64,000 nucleotides of DNA from Tianweitania aestuarii (GTDB lineage: Bacteria > Pseudomonadota > Alphaproteobacteria > Rhizobiales > Rhizobiaceae), in contig NZ_JAFMNX010000002.1 in the NCBI RefSeq assembly GCF_018457165.1, positions 620,001 to 684,000 on the forward strand, read 5' to 3'. Below the pieces are notes generated by a model. It was not told the DNA's origin, ran no database searches, and saw nothing but the letters and a program-made list of their open reading frames with translations. The position numbers and the translations under genes are program-made. Shown here piece after piece: positions 35,842-43,733 of the stretch (position 1 is the stretch's first letter; each line of letters opens with the position of its first letter).

Positions 35842-35861
35842 ATGTAATAACATCACATTAC
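35842..35861. promoter_or_regulatory. Zur box between zur and znuC
   Basis: The core ATGTAATAACAT (35842-35853) is a near-perfect palindrome, inside a wider GTAAT...ATTAC symmetry (35844-35861). It resembles the alphaproteobacterial Zur consensus built on TGTTATAACAT. The position fits repression of both divergent transcripts. Confidence 0.65.
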
Positions 35862-35929
35862 CCTAATCTCAAGGGCAGCGATCGTTTCGACGCTAACGAT
35901 CAATTAAGACGCAAGGTAATCCCTGTTCG

Positions 35930-36748
35930 ATGGCCGAAGCCTGTATCACATTTAGCGATCTGACGCTCGGCTACAACAACCACCCTGCCGTTCATCACCT
36001 GACGGGTACCGTGGCCAAAGGATCGCTGACGGCCATCGTCGGCGCCAACGGGTCGGGCAAGTCGACGCTGATGAAGGGAATTGTCGGTGTTTTGAAGCCG
36101 ATTGCCGGCCATGTTTCGGTGAAAAGCGGCAATCGGATCGCCTATTTGCCCCAGCAATCGGAGCTTGATCGGTCATTTCCGGCGCGCGTCGTTGATCTCG
36201 TTTCCCTCGGCCTGTGGCCGCAGCGCGGCCTGCTTGGCCGCCACCGCAAGGAAGACGGTGAAGCCGTGTCGCGCGCTTTGGTCGCGGTTGGCCTTGAGGG
36301 TTTCGAGAAGCGGCCGCTGGATACCCTGTCCGGCGGGCAGCTTCAGCGCGCTCTGTTTGCCCGCGTTCTGGTGCAAGACGCCGACCTGATCCTGCTCGAC
36401 GAACCCTTCAATGCCATCGACATGAAGACGCTGAGCGACCTGATTGCGCTGATCAAGCGTTGGCATCAGGAAAGCCGCACGATCCTTGTTGTTGCGCATG
36501 ACTTCGATCTCGTTCGCGAGCATTTTCCCGAAGCCCTGCTTCTCGCTCGCCAGCCGATTGCCTGGGGCGATGCGCGCAAGACGCTGGCACCTGAAAACCT
36601 GCTGCGCGCCCGCCAGTTCCACGAAGCCTGGGACGAAAGCGCTCCCTGGTGCGGCCCGGACGCTACACACGATCACGCTGGTGGCGAGCATCACCATCAC
36701 CATGATGAACATCATGCGTCCAACGCAATCCGCCAGGGAGCCGCGTGA
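35930..36748 (+). CDS. znuC: Zinc ABC importer ATP-binding protein ZnuC
   Basis: 272-residue ATPase. Walker A GANGSGKST near residue 40, signature LSGGQLQRALFARVLVQ near 140, Walker B LILLDEPFNAID, and H-loop VVAHDFDLVREHF. The last 30 residues form an unusual His-rich tail (HDH, HHHHH, HHA), possibly binding zinc. It is the first gene of znuCBA and overlaps znuB by one base at its end. It powers high-affinity zinc uptake under Zur control. Confidence 0.92.
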   Translation: MAEACITFSDLTLGYNNHPAVHHLTGTVAKGSLTAIVGANGSGKSTLMKGIVGVLKPIAGHVSVKSGNRIAYLPQQSELDRSFPARVVDLVSLGLWPQRGLLGRHRKEDGEAVSRALVAVGLEGFEKRPLDTLSGGQLQRALFARVLVQDADLILLDEPFNAIDMKTLSDLIALIKRWHQESRTILVVAHDFDLVREHFPEALLLARQPIAWGDARKTLAPENLLRARQFHEAWDESAPWCGPDATHDHAGGEHHHHHDEHHASNAIRQGAA

Positions 36749-37623
36749 TGGAGGCTGTGTATCAGTGGCTGCTCGCGCCTTTCCTTGACTTCGCCTTCAT
36801 GCAGCGCGCCCTTTCCGGCTCCCTGCTTCTATCTCTGGCCTCGTGCCCCGTCGGCGTTTTCCTGATGCTGCGGCGCATGAGCCTGACCGGCGATGCTATG
36901 GCGCATGGCATTCTGCCGGGTGCCGCTGCCGGCTTCCTCTTGTTCGGCCTGCAGATCGTTCCGATGACGATCGGTGGCCTGATCGCCGGCATGGTTGTTG
37001 CGCTCGGCTCGGGTGCGGTGGCGCGCTTCACCGTGCAGAAGGAAGACGCCTCGATGGCCGCCTTCTATCTGATATCGCTGGCCGTCGGCGTTCTCATCGT
37101 ATCGCTGCGCGGGTCCAGTGTGGATCTCATGCATGTGCTGTTCGGCACGGTTCTGGCGCTCAATGATGCGGCCTTGACCCTGATCGGCCTGATTACCGTG
37201 GTGACACTGATCTCTCTCGCCATCTTCTGGCGCGCGCTGGTGGCCGAGTGCATGGATCCGCTCTTCCTGCGCTCGGTCTCGAAGCTCGGCACACCTGTGC
37301 ACTTCATCTTCCTGGCGCTGGTCGTTCTCAATCTCGTTGGTGGGTTTCAGGCGCTGGGCACGCTTCTGTCCGTCGGCCTCATGATGCTGCCCGCTGCAGC
37401 CGCGCGGTTCTGGACGGTCCGGGTCGAACCCATGTGCCTGCTCGCAACCGTGATTGGCATGGCCTCCTGCGTTTCCGGGCTCCTGCTGTCCTACCACTTC
37501 TCGCTGCCTTCCGGCCCCGCGATCATCCTTTCGGCCGGCGTAGTTTATATCGCCTCGATCCTCGTCGGATCGCGCGGCGTACTCGGCACTCGGAACCGAC
37601 CGAGCCGCCACCGCACGGCCTGA
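36748..37623 (+). CDS. znuB: Zinc ABC importer permease ZnuB
   Basis: 291-residue permease of the ABC-3 (ZnuB/TroC) family with eight or so membrane spans. Conserved stretches: LMLRRMSLTGDAMAHGILPG near the N terminus, and GGFQALGTLLSVGLMMLPAAAARF near 205 (parts). The start at 36748 overlaps znuC (TGATG); an in-frame GTG lies three bases upstream. It forms the membrane channel of the zinc importer. Confidence 0.93.
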   Translation: MEAVYQWLLAPFLDFAFMQRALSGSLLLSLASCPVGVFLMLRRMSLTGDAMAHGILPGAAAGFLLFGLQIVPMTIGGLIAGMVVALGSGAVARFTVQKEDASMAAFYLISLAVGVLIVSLRGSSVDLMHVLFGTVLALNDAALTLIGLITVVTLISLAIFWRALVAECMDPLFLRSVSKLGTPVHFIFLALVVLNLVGGFQALGTLLSVGLMMLPAAAARFWTVRVEPMCLLATVIGMASCVSGLLLSYHFSLPSGPAIILSAGVVYIASILVGSRGVLGTRNRPSRHRTA

Positions 37624-37653
37624 ACCTATCCCCTCGAACGAAGGAGTACCCCC

Positions 37654-38664
37654 ATGCTCAATCTCATGCGTCTCGCCAGCTTTGTGAGTGTTATAACATT
37701 AATGCCCGCCACCATGGCACCGGCCTCCGCCGAGAACCTCAAGGTCGTTGCCAGCTTCTCCATCATCGCCGATCTCGCCAAGAATGTCGGTGGCGACCGT
37801 ATCGACATCACGACGCTGGTTGGTCCGGACGGCGATGCCCATGTCTACGAGCCCAAACCGGCCGACGCTGCAGCCGTTGCTGACGCCGACGTCGTTCTCG
37901 TTAACGGTCTTCAGCTGGAAGGCTTCCTGCAGCGCCTTATTGAGGCGAGCGGCACAAAAGCGCCTGTTGTCGAACTAACCAAGGGCGGCGAGATCCTGAA
38001 GAACGAAGAAGAGCATCATCATCACGATGCCGACGAAGAAAAGGAAGAGGCCGAAGGCAAAGGTCATGATCATGCCGCGGACGGGACCGATCATGGACAT
38101 GACCACGGCCATGCCGGACATCACCACCACGGTGAGTTCGATCCGCATGCCTGGCAGTCTGTTGGCAATGCCGAAACCTACGTAAAGAACATTGCGGACG
38201 CGCTCTGCGCTGCCGACAAGGACGGCTGCGACACTTACAAGTCCAATGCTGAAGCTTATGAGGCGAAGCTCCAGGCATTGGATAAGGAAGTCAGGGAGAG
38301 CATCGCATCGATCCCGCAGGACAAGCGCACCATCATCACCTCGCATGACGCGTTCGGCTACTTCGAGCACGAATATGGCCTGACCTTCCTGGCACCGGAA
38401 GGCGTATCCACGGAAGCGGAAGCGTCCGCGGCCGATGTCGCAGCGCTGATCAACCAGGTCCGCGAAGACAAGGCGTCGGCAATCTTCGTGGAGAACATCA
38501 CGAACCCGCGCTTGATCGAGCAGATCGCATCCGAAACCGGCATCAAGGTCGGCGGCACGCTGTATTCCGATGCTCTGTCCGACGCATCCGGCCCGGCTTC
38601 CACATATATCGACATGATGAAGCACAACGCCGAAACGATCAAAGCGGCCATCTCCGGCAGCTGA
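37654..38664 (+). CDS. znuA: Zinc-binding periplasmic protein ZnuA
   Basis: 336-residue cluster A-I metal-binding protein. Residues 1-26 are a signal peptide ending ASA. Zinc ligands are likely His63 (DAHVYEP) and His165 (DPHAW), with later His in SHDAFGYFEHEYG. A long acidic and His-rich loop at residues 117-159 is typical of ZnuA, not of manganese-binding relatives. AAGGAG lies about seven bases upstream of the ATG. The codons of the signal peptide contain a palindrome TGTTATAACA resembling the Zur box. Last gene of znuCBA, followed by a terminator. Confidence 0.94.
   Translation: MLNLMRLASFVSVITLMPATMAPASAENLKVVASFSIIADLAKNVGGDRIDITTLVGPDGDAHVYEPKPADAAAVADADVVLVNGLQLEGFLQRLIEASGTKAPVVELTKGGEILKNEEEHHHHDADEEKEEAEGKGHDHAADGTDHGHDHGHAGHHHHGEFDPHAWQSVGNAETYVKNIADALCAADKDGCDTYKSNAEAYEAKLQALDKEVRESIASIPQDKRTIITSHDAFGYFEHEYGLTFLAPEGVSTEAEASAADVAALINQVREDKASAIFVENITNPRLIEQIASETGIKVGGTLYSDALSDASGPASTYIDMMKHNAETIKAAISGS
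37689..37698. promoter_or_regulatory. Second Zur-like box inside the znuA signal-peptide codons
   Basis: The perfect 10-bp palindrome TGTTATAACA, followed by TTA, matches the upstream site TGTAATAACATCA at 11 of 13 positions. It lies 36 bases into the coding sequence. Operator function inside the gene is inference. Confidence 0.4.
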
Positions 38665-38982
38665 TCGCGCAAGCCAGCTGTCTCAGGCTTGGCTGAACGA
38701 ACATGATGACAGGTCGATCTGACCTCAACGAAAATCCGGCTCGCCAAACAGGCGGGCCGGAATTCGTTTTTACCTGCCCGACTCGCAAGATCGAAGCGGC
38801 TTCCAGAGGCGTTCATTGTGTCGGCCAGCTCGCTGAACGGAGCTGCCGAAGGTTGGTCTGTTCCAAACACTGCGAAAGGAACTATCTTCCTCCCTGCGAG
38901 CTGGGACATGTTGTCCATGCGCGCGACGGTCACAGAGGCGTGATGAACAAACACGTCTAGAGATCCGTGGAGGAGATGCATC
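38665..38982. other. Intergenic region after znuA
   Basis: 318 bases without a supported gene. Left part: the znuA terminator. Right part: leader of the DUF983 gene, with GAGGAG before its start. An open plus frame at 38703-38960 overlaps the terminator and looks random. Confidence 0.6.
38729..38771 (+). terminator. Rho-independent terminator downstream of znuA
   Basis: A stem of about 11 pairs (TCCGGC-T-CGCC against GGCG-G-GCCGGA, one G-U pair, extended by AA/TT and CG/CG) at 38729-38766, followed by TTTTT at 38767-38771. It lies 65 bases after the znuA stop. Confidence 0.8.
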
Positions 38983-39417
38983 ATGGCCGAAACATTTAGT
39001 CCGACGACCAATCCCGCGCTGACAGGGATAAAGGGCCGCTGCCCACAGTGCCAGGAAGGCCACCTGTTCCGCGGTTTCCTGAAGCTTGCACCGCGGTGCG
39101 AGATTTGCGGACTGGATTACAGCTTCGCCGATCCGGCCGATGGTCCAGCCTTCTTCTCGATGAGCATCATATCCGTGCCGGCATTGGCATTCGCGCTCTG
39201 GTTTCAGCTGGCCTTTGAGCCGCCATGGTGGGCACACCTGCTCGTCACCTTGCCGCTAACGATCATCGGCTGCCTGGTGCTGTTACGGCCGCTGAAAGGC
39301 TGGCTTGTGTGTTCGCAATATTTCCACAAGGCCGAACCAGGTTCCATCGACCGGCAATGGCATGCTGACGCCGTGTCTCGGCGAGACGAAGAGAACAAGG
39401 ATCAGACGGATCTTTAA
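38983..39417 (+). CDS. DUF983 membrane protein
   Basis: 144-residue DUF983 protein: an N-terminal zinc-ribbon-like CPQCQEGHLFRGFL with a second pair CEICGLDY, then two membrane spans (about residues 58-105), with PLKGWLVCSQYFHKA near the end. The family is often found near cytochrome oxidase assembly or MutT genes in alphaproteobacteria, but its function is unknown. GAGGAG is upstream of the ATG. The neighbours here (znuA, a small Cys-rich protein) do not clarify a role. Confidence 0.88.
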   Translation: MAETFSPTTNPALTGIKGRCPQCQEGHLFRGFLKLAPRCEICGLDYSFADPADGPAFFSMSIISVPALAFALWFQLAFEPPWWAHLLVTLPLTIIGCLVLLRPLKGWLVCSQYFHKAEPGSIDRQWHADAVSRRDEENKDQTDL

Positions 39418-39462
39418 GGACGCGTGCAAGTAGCGCTGACTGCTTCGTTGGTAAGCCCGCAA

Positions 39463-39488
39463 CAAAAAAGCCAGGCAAAGCCTGGCTT
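39463..39488 (-). terminator. Terminator overlapping stop of Cys-rich small protein gene
   Basis: AAGCCAGG (39468-39475) and CCTGGCTT (39481-39488) form a perfect stem; on the minus strand it is followed by a T-run (A-run 39464-39469). It begins within the stop codon of the gene ending at 39487. It could also terminate the DUF983 transcript from the other side, though no T-run follows on that strand. Confidence 0.8.
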
Positions 39489-39864
39489 AAATCGTCTCTA
39501 GCAATACGGGTGGCGCACGCGGTCGACCTGGATCGTGATGCCGGGCAAGAACCACGGCATCAGTGCCTTTAACCGGGAGAAACTGGGCAGCGGCGAACGC
39601 CGTAGCAATTGTCCAGTCCCGGCCATCCCCTGCATCCAACGCCGATGACGCCAAATGGCATCCTGCCGTGCAGCATGCCGTCACCTTGGCATGGTCACCG
39701 CCAGTGCTGGTCGGGTTCGAACCTGGCCCTGTCGCGCACAGCGGATTGCCGAACATATCGAGCTGCGGCCCGAGCGGCATCGCTGTCGCCGTCCACACGG
39801 AGACGCCCCATTGCAGAAGAAATACAAGGGCGACCAGAAGCGCGCCCCAGCGCTTTGAACCCAT
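39487..39864 (-). CDS. Small exported or membrane-anchored Cys-rich protein (DUF2946-like)
   Basis: 125-residue protein. A hydrophobic N-terminal segment (residues 8-30) looks like a signal peptide or anchor. The mature part has LCATGPG, then CCTAGCHLA: closely spaced cysteines plus His that could bind copper, as proposed for DUF2946-type proteins near copper genes. No copper genes are visible nearby. The C-terminal part is Pro/Arg-rich. The stop lies in a terminator hairpin, which supports the gene end. No strong ribosome site is seen at the start. Confidence 0.6.
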   Translation of the reverse strand: MGSKRWGALLVALVFLLQWGVSVWTATAMPLGPQLDMFGNPLCATGPGSNPTSTGGDHAKVTACCTAGCHLASSALDAGDGRDWTIATAFAAAQFLPVKGTDAVVLARHHDPGRPRAPPVLLETI

Positions 39865-39915
39865 CGATTTGCAAGCCCCGTTCTTTAGCGCGGTCTAACA
39901 CGCGGGGCATGTTTC

Positions 39916-40080
39916 ATGAAGAAGCTTGGCTGCGACAAATCGAAACCTGAAGGAATTGACCTGTCTTCAGCGGGATCGCTGCCGTGTTATCAATGGGTTC
40001 GCTGCAGGAAAGAATTGCGTCGCATGGCTGATGTTAAACGCATGCGCCAGCCGGACATCGAACCGGGCTGGCGCAAATAG
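39916..40080 (+). CDS. Possible 54-residue small protein
   Basis: An open frame from ATG 39916 to TAG 40078-40080 encodes 54 residues, basic in the second half (CRKELRRM, VKRMRQPDIEPGWRK) with three Cys. No good Shine-Dalgarno is present, and the last third coincides with a strong hairpin (40043-40075). It may be chance; I list it because the codons are plausible and no other gene occupies the stretch. Confidence 0.25.
   Translation: MKKLGCDKSKPEGIDLSSAGSLPCYQWVRCRKELRRMADVKRMRQPDIEPGWRK
40043..40075. repeat. Strong hairpin between katE terminator and small gene
   Basis: TGCGCCAGCC (40043-40052) is perfectly complementary to GGCTGGCGCA (40066-40075); a 13-base loop can pair further. No T-run follows on either strand. 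It lies just past the katE terminator. Confidence 0.5.
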
Positions 40081-40081
40081 C

Positions 40082-40110
40082 AAAAAAAGCGCCCTCCCGA
40101 GGAAGGACGC
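40082..40110 (-). terminator. Rho-independent terminator of katE
   Basis: On the minus strand GCGTCCT pairs with AGGGCGC (one G-U pair) around a short GC-rich loop, followed by seven T (A-run 40082-40088), 15 bases after the katE stop. Confidence 0.75.
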
Positions 40111-40124
40111 CACTATTAATCAGA

Positions 40125-42236
40125 TCAGAGCTTGACGCTCTTTTCGCGTGCCCACAGACGCAGCTTTCGGCAGGACGTGATGAAGGTGTCGATCGACTTG
40201 GCGTCGGCCAGTGAGATCATGCCCTCATCGACGTCCATCTCCACGCTTGCTTTCGCAAGAAGCGGAGCGGCTTCCGGCGTGAAGGCAATGAACTTGCAGT
40301 GGGCAAAGGCGTCGGCAACGAAGTCGCGCGCCGCCGCCTCGCCCGCCAGCAATTCGGCACCTTCTGCCGAAAGCACCAGAGCCACCGCGTCGAACAGCAC
40401 CGACGGGCCACCGTCGATCATGTGCTTGCCGGCAATCATCGTGCCATCATCCGCTTCAGCACCGGAGACCTTCGGCGCGATGATCTCCATCATCGCACCT
40501 TCCTTCTCGATGGCATCCTGCAGCTTCTTCAACAGCTTGGCGTCCGCGCCATTGCTGACGAGAACACCGACCTTGCGCCCCTTGAAGCTGTCCGGTCCAC
40601 GTTCGATGATGCTGAGCGCCGGCGAAGCGGCCAGATCATCGCGAACCGGAACGGCCGAGTCCGCCGGCTTCGGCATGTCCTTGACGCCGAGCTTGTCGGC
40701 CACGGCTGTTGCAAGCGCTTCGTCGATGTTGAGAAGATGCGACAGCATCCGCTCGCGGATTGCCGGCGTTTCAACCTTGCTGAGCTCGAAGGTCAATGCC
40801 ATGGCGATGTGGCGCTGTTCCGTCACGGTCTGGCTGTTGAAGAACTGCCTTGCCTGGCTGTAGTGATCGGCGAAGCTCTCGGCGCGCAAGCGAACCTTAT
40901 GCCCTTCCATCGGCTCGGCATAGCTGCGGAAGCCGCGCTGCGGGCTCTCGCGTGGACCGGCGCCCCAAGAGTTCGGCTGATAGTTTGCGCGCCCCGTCGG
41001 ATTGCGCATCGCCATATGGCCGTCTTGCTGGAAGTGGTTGAACGGGCATTTCGGCGCGTTGATCGGCAGATGCGTGAAGTTGGTGCTGCCCAAACGCTTC
41101 AACTGCGTGTCGAGGTAGGAGAAGTTGCGGCCCTGCAACAGCGGATCGTTCGTGAAGTCGATGCCATCCGGCACGTTCTGCGTCATGAACGCGACCTGCT
41201 CGGTCTCGGCAAAGAAGTTGTCCGGCATACGATCGAGCACCAGACGACCCACCGGGATCGGCTTCAGGATTTCTTCCGGAATGATCTTGGTGGCATCCAG
41301 AATGTCGAAATCGAAGTTGTCGGCGAACTCCTGATCGAACAGCTGCACGCACAGCTCCCATTCGGGGAAATTCCCTGACTGGATCGCATCCCACAGATCG
41401 CGACGGTGGAAGTCGGGATCCGCACCGTTGATCTTGAGTGCTTCGTTCCAGACAACCGACTGAAGGCCGAGCTTCGGCTTCCAGTGGAACTTGACGAAGG
41501 TGGACTCGTCCTTGTCGTTCAAGAAGCGGAAGGTATGAACGCCGAAACCTTCCATGAAGCGCAGCGAGCGCGGGATCGTACGATCCGACATGATCCACAT
41601 GATCATGTTCATGGACTCAGGCGTCAGGCTGATGAAGTCCCAGAAGTTGTCATGCGCAGTCTGCGCTTGCGGGAAATCGCGGTCAGGCTCCGGCTTGGCA
41701 GCATGGATCAGGTCGGGAAACTTGATGGCATCCTGAATGAAGAACACGGGAATGTTGTTGCCGACGAGATCCCAGTTGCCTTGTTGGGTGTAGATCTTGA
41801 CGGCAAAGCCGCGCACATCGCGCGCGAGATCGGCCGAGCCTTTGGATCCGGCGACCGTCGAGAAACGCACGAAAGCCGGCGTCTTCTCGCCAGGACGCTG
41901 GAAAAGATCGGCACGGGTATATTTGGCAAGCGAGTCATAGGTTTCGAAATACCCATGAGCACCATAGCCGCGTGCATGCACCACGCGCTCGGGGATGCGC
42001 TCATGGTCGAAGTGAAACATCTTCTCGCGAAAATGAAAGTCTTCCATCAAGGCGGGACCGCGGGCACCTGCCTTGAGCGTGTTCTGGTCGTCTGACACAG
42101 GCACGCCGTTGGCTGTCGTCATGACCGGCACATCGCCTTCAGCCGTCTGATGGAGTTCGCCCCCCTGCCCGCGCTCGAGCTTGAGATCGTGGACTGTGGT
42201 GGTCTTATTCGAAGCACGGGACGAGCTCTGGGCCAT
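40125..42236 (-). CDS. katE: Large-subunit (clade 2) catalase KatE/HPII
   Basis: 703-residue monofunctional haem catalase, converting hydrogen peroxide to water and oxygen. The active-site His is in [12 protein letters not shown], the distal Asn in [11 protein letters not shown], and the haem-ligand Tyr in NFSYLDTQ. From about residue 540 a class I glutaminase-like (DJ-1/PfpI-like) domain ([13 protein letters not shown] onward) marks the large clade 2 form. ATG 42236 has AAAGGA at a suitable distance; ATG 42242 is too close to it. Divergent from a DUF892 gene, a stress-protein pairing. Confidence 0.94.
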   Translation of the reverse strand: MAQSSSRASNKTTTVHDLKLERGQGGELHQTAEGDVPVMTTANGVPVSDDQNTLKAGARGPALMEDFHFREKMFHFDHERIPERVVHARGYGAHGYFETYDSLAKYTRADLFQRPGEKTPAFVRFSTVAGSKGSADLARDVRGFAVKIYTQQGNWDLVGNNIPVFFIQDAIKFPDLIHAAKPEPDRDFPQAQTAHDNFWDFISLTPESMNMIMWIMSDRTIPRSLRFMEGFGVHTFRFLNDKDESTFVKFHWKPKLGLQSVVWNEALKINGADPDFHRRDLWDAIQSGNFPEWELCVQLFDQEFADNFDFDILDATKIIPEEILKPIPVGRLVLDRMPDNFFAETEQVAFMTQNVPDGIDFTNDPLLQGRNFSYLDTQLKRLGSTNFTHLPINAPKCPFNHFQQDGHMAMRNPTGRANYQPNSWGAGPRESPQRGFRSYAEPMEGHKVRLRAESFADHYSQARQFFNSQTVTEQRHIAMALTFELSKVETPAIRERMLSHLLNIDEALATAVADKLGVKDMPKPADSAVPVRDDLAASPALSIIERGPDSFKGRKVGVLVSNGADAKLLKKLQDAIEKEGAMMEIIAPKVSGAEADDGTMIAGKHMIDGGPSVLFDAVALVLSAEGAELLAGEAAARDFVADAFAHCKFIAFTPEAAPLLAKASVEMDVDEGMISLADAKSIDTFITSCRKLRLWAREKSVKL

Positions 42237-42393
42237 GGGCATTTCCTTTGGCTTGGATAACCCTCTCCAACTGCTGAGCAGCGCTGCAAGTTCCTCTTTA
42301 TTTTCATTGAAGCAAATGTGTTTCAGGGCGCTGTGAGGAAGGAACAATCCTCGGTCGCTTCAGTTCTGCAGCTTCCAACAAGGAGGGTTACAC

Positions 42394-42885
42394 GTGGCTA
42401 AAGAGAAGACACTGGACGACCTGTTTTACGATACGCTCAAAGACATCTATTACGCAGAGCGCAAGATCCTGAAGACGCTGCCGAAAATGGCACGGGCAGC
42501 GCAGTCGGATCAGCTGAAAGCTGCAATCGAGAAGCACAAGGATCAGACCGAAGGTCAGATTGAACGCCTTCAGCAGGTCTTCGAAATCCTAGGCAAGCGC
42601 GCGCAGGGCAAGACCTGCGATGCAATCGAAGGCATCATCTCCGAAGGCGAGGAGATCATGGACGAATTCAAGGGCATGCCCGCTCTTGATGCCGGCATCA
42701 TATCGTCCGCCCAGGCCGTGGAGCATTATGAGATTACCCGTTATGGTACGCTCAAGCGCTGGGCCGAAACCCTTGGCATGAAGGACGTAGCCGGTCTGAT
42801 CGACCAGAACCTTCAGGAAGAAAGCCAGACCGACGAAGACCTCACGACGCTGTCCGACACCGTCAACAAAGCGGCGATGGGTTGA
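42394..42885 (+). CDS. Ferritin-like DUF892 (YciE/YciF) stress protein
   Basis: 163-residue four-helix-bundle protein of the YciE/YciF family. The N terminus KTLDDLFYDTLKDIYYAERKI and the later AVEHYEITRYGTLKRWAE carry the conserved Glu, His and Tyr residues of the putative di-metal site. It starts at a GTG with AGGAGG seven bases upstream. Divergent from katE with 157 bases between, so both may answer to oxidative or general stress. A terminator follows the stop. Confidence 0.92.
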   Translation: MAKEKTLDDLFYDTLKDIYYAERKILKTLPKMARAAQSDQLKAAIEKHKDQTEGQIERLQQVFEILGKRAQGKTCDAIEGIISEGEEIMDEFKGMPALDAGIISSAQAVEHYEITRYGTLKRWAETLGMKDVAGLIDQNLQEESQTDEDLTTLSDTVNKAAMG

Positions 42886-42905
42886 GAGCCTGATTTATAG
42901 GACAA

Positions 42906-42931
42906 GGGGCGGCGTAGGCCGCCTCTTTTTT
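42906..42931 (+). terminator. Rho-independent terminator of the DUF892 gene
   Basis: GGGGCGGC (42906-42913) pairs with GCCGCCTC (42918-42925) with one G-U pair and a 4-base loop, then six T (42926-42931). It is 20 bases past the stop. Confidence 0.85.
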
Positions 42932-42980
42932 CGTCCAGCGCCAGAGTGGCATCCCGCCAAAGTTTCCGGCCCGCCGAAGG

Positions 42981-43232
42981 TCAAGACTGTGTCGACAGCC
43001 CATCGCGCTGGATAAATGTCGTGGCACGAAGCGAATGCGCGTCGCGTCCTGCTGAATAGATCCGTTCAAGGATATTGAAAGCGGCAACTGCTCGGCCATG
43101 CGACAGGTTATGCAATCCAAGACCGCCGAGGCACGCCGGCCTACCATCGCGTTGATCCCACACCATCCAAGCTCCGTTGGAGTCGCGGCAGCAGGAAAAT
43201 CGTGTTTCTTGTAGTTGCGCTTTAGACATCAT
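42981..43232 (-). CDS. Hypothetical protein, 83 residues
   Basis: Open frame from an ATG-ATG pair at 43232 encoding 83 residues: MMSKAQLQETRF, then CCRDSNGAWMVWDQRDG, LGGLGLHNLSHGRAV, and FNILERIY. The alternation of a short beta-like segment (AWMVWD) with a helical end recalls small DUF proteins of rhizobia. The ribosome site is weak (GTGG). Without this gene the stretch 42932-43357 would be empty. The frame is also open upstream to 43289. Confidence 0.45.
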   Translation of the reverse strand: MMSKAQLQETRFSCCRDSNGAWMVWDQRDGRPACLGGLGLHNLSHGRAVAAFNILERIYSAGRDAHSLRATTFIQRDGLSTQS

Positions 43233-43357
43233 CCACTGGCCCGAAATCACATCCAGGCAATGCGGTTCCAGATGGCTGGTTCCGGACAAGTATGGAAGAT
43301 GGTTAACGCAATCCTAACGCCATCAGGCACCGCATGGTTCGGCGTCGTTGCCGGTGT

Positions 43358-43648
43358 CTAAGCACCACCTTTGACATCGGCTGCAAAGCGCATGTCACGC
43401 ATTGGCTTCACTGCAGCCGTGGTTGCGGAATAGGTGGGATGCGCCTTGTAGGCAGCCAATGCCGCCTCGTCGTCGAACTCTGCATAAACGACGATGTCGA
43501 TCTTGTTCTCGTAGAGATCGACACGCAGATTTTCAGTGATCTCGAACACACGCGAGCCTGGGATCGTTCCAAGCGGCGCCAAACCACGCTTGACTTCGGC
43601 AACACGATCCGGCCCTTCCGCCGTGAAGAAGACGATGTGGCGTATCAA
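43358..43648 (-). CDS. Dabb-family stress-responsive protein
   Basis: 96-residue alpha-beta barrel protein of the Dabb (stress-responsive A/B barrel) family: MIRHIVFFTAEG start, DLYENKIDIVVYAEFDDEAAL and AYKAHPTY in the middle, and VKPMRDMRFAAD at the end. In other organisms such proteins form dimers, some with small-molecule catalytic roles; the function here is unknown. It stands alone between a hypothetical gene and the glycan operon. Confidence 0.88.
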   Translation of the reverse strand: MIRHIVFFTAEGPDRVAEVKRGLAPLGTIPGSRVFEITENLRVDLYENKIDIVVYAEFDDEAALAAYKAHPTYSATTAAVKPMRDMRFAADVKGGA

Positions 43649-43733
43649 TTCTCAAAACCCCTCGGGATGGATGCCGCGCTTATCCCTGCTTCCGCGCAGT
43701 TGAGCAAGCGCCGATCCACTTATCTCCGGTCAA

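Noticed and set aside
38703-38960. An 85-codon plus-strand frame after znuA
   Set aside because: Begins within the terminator hairpin of znuA and has no ribosome site or recognisable sequence.
39706-39730. A tRNA T-loop-like stretch GGTTCGAACCT
   Set aside because: No acceptor stem, anticodon arm or CCA context around it, and it lies inside a coding frame with a matching terminator.
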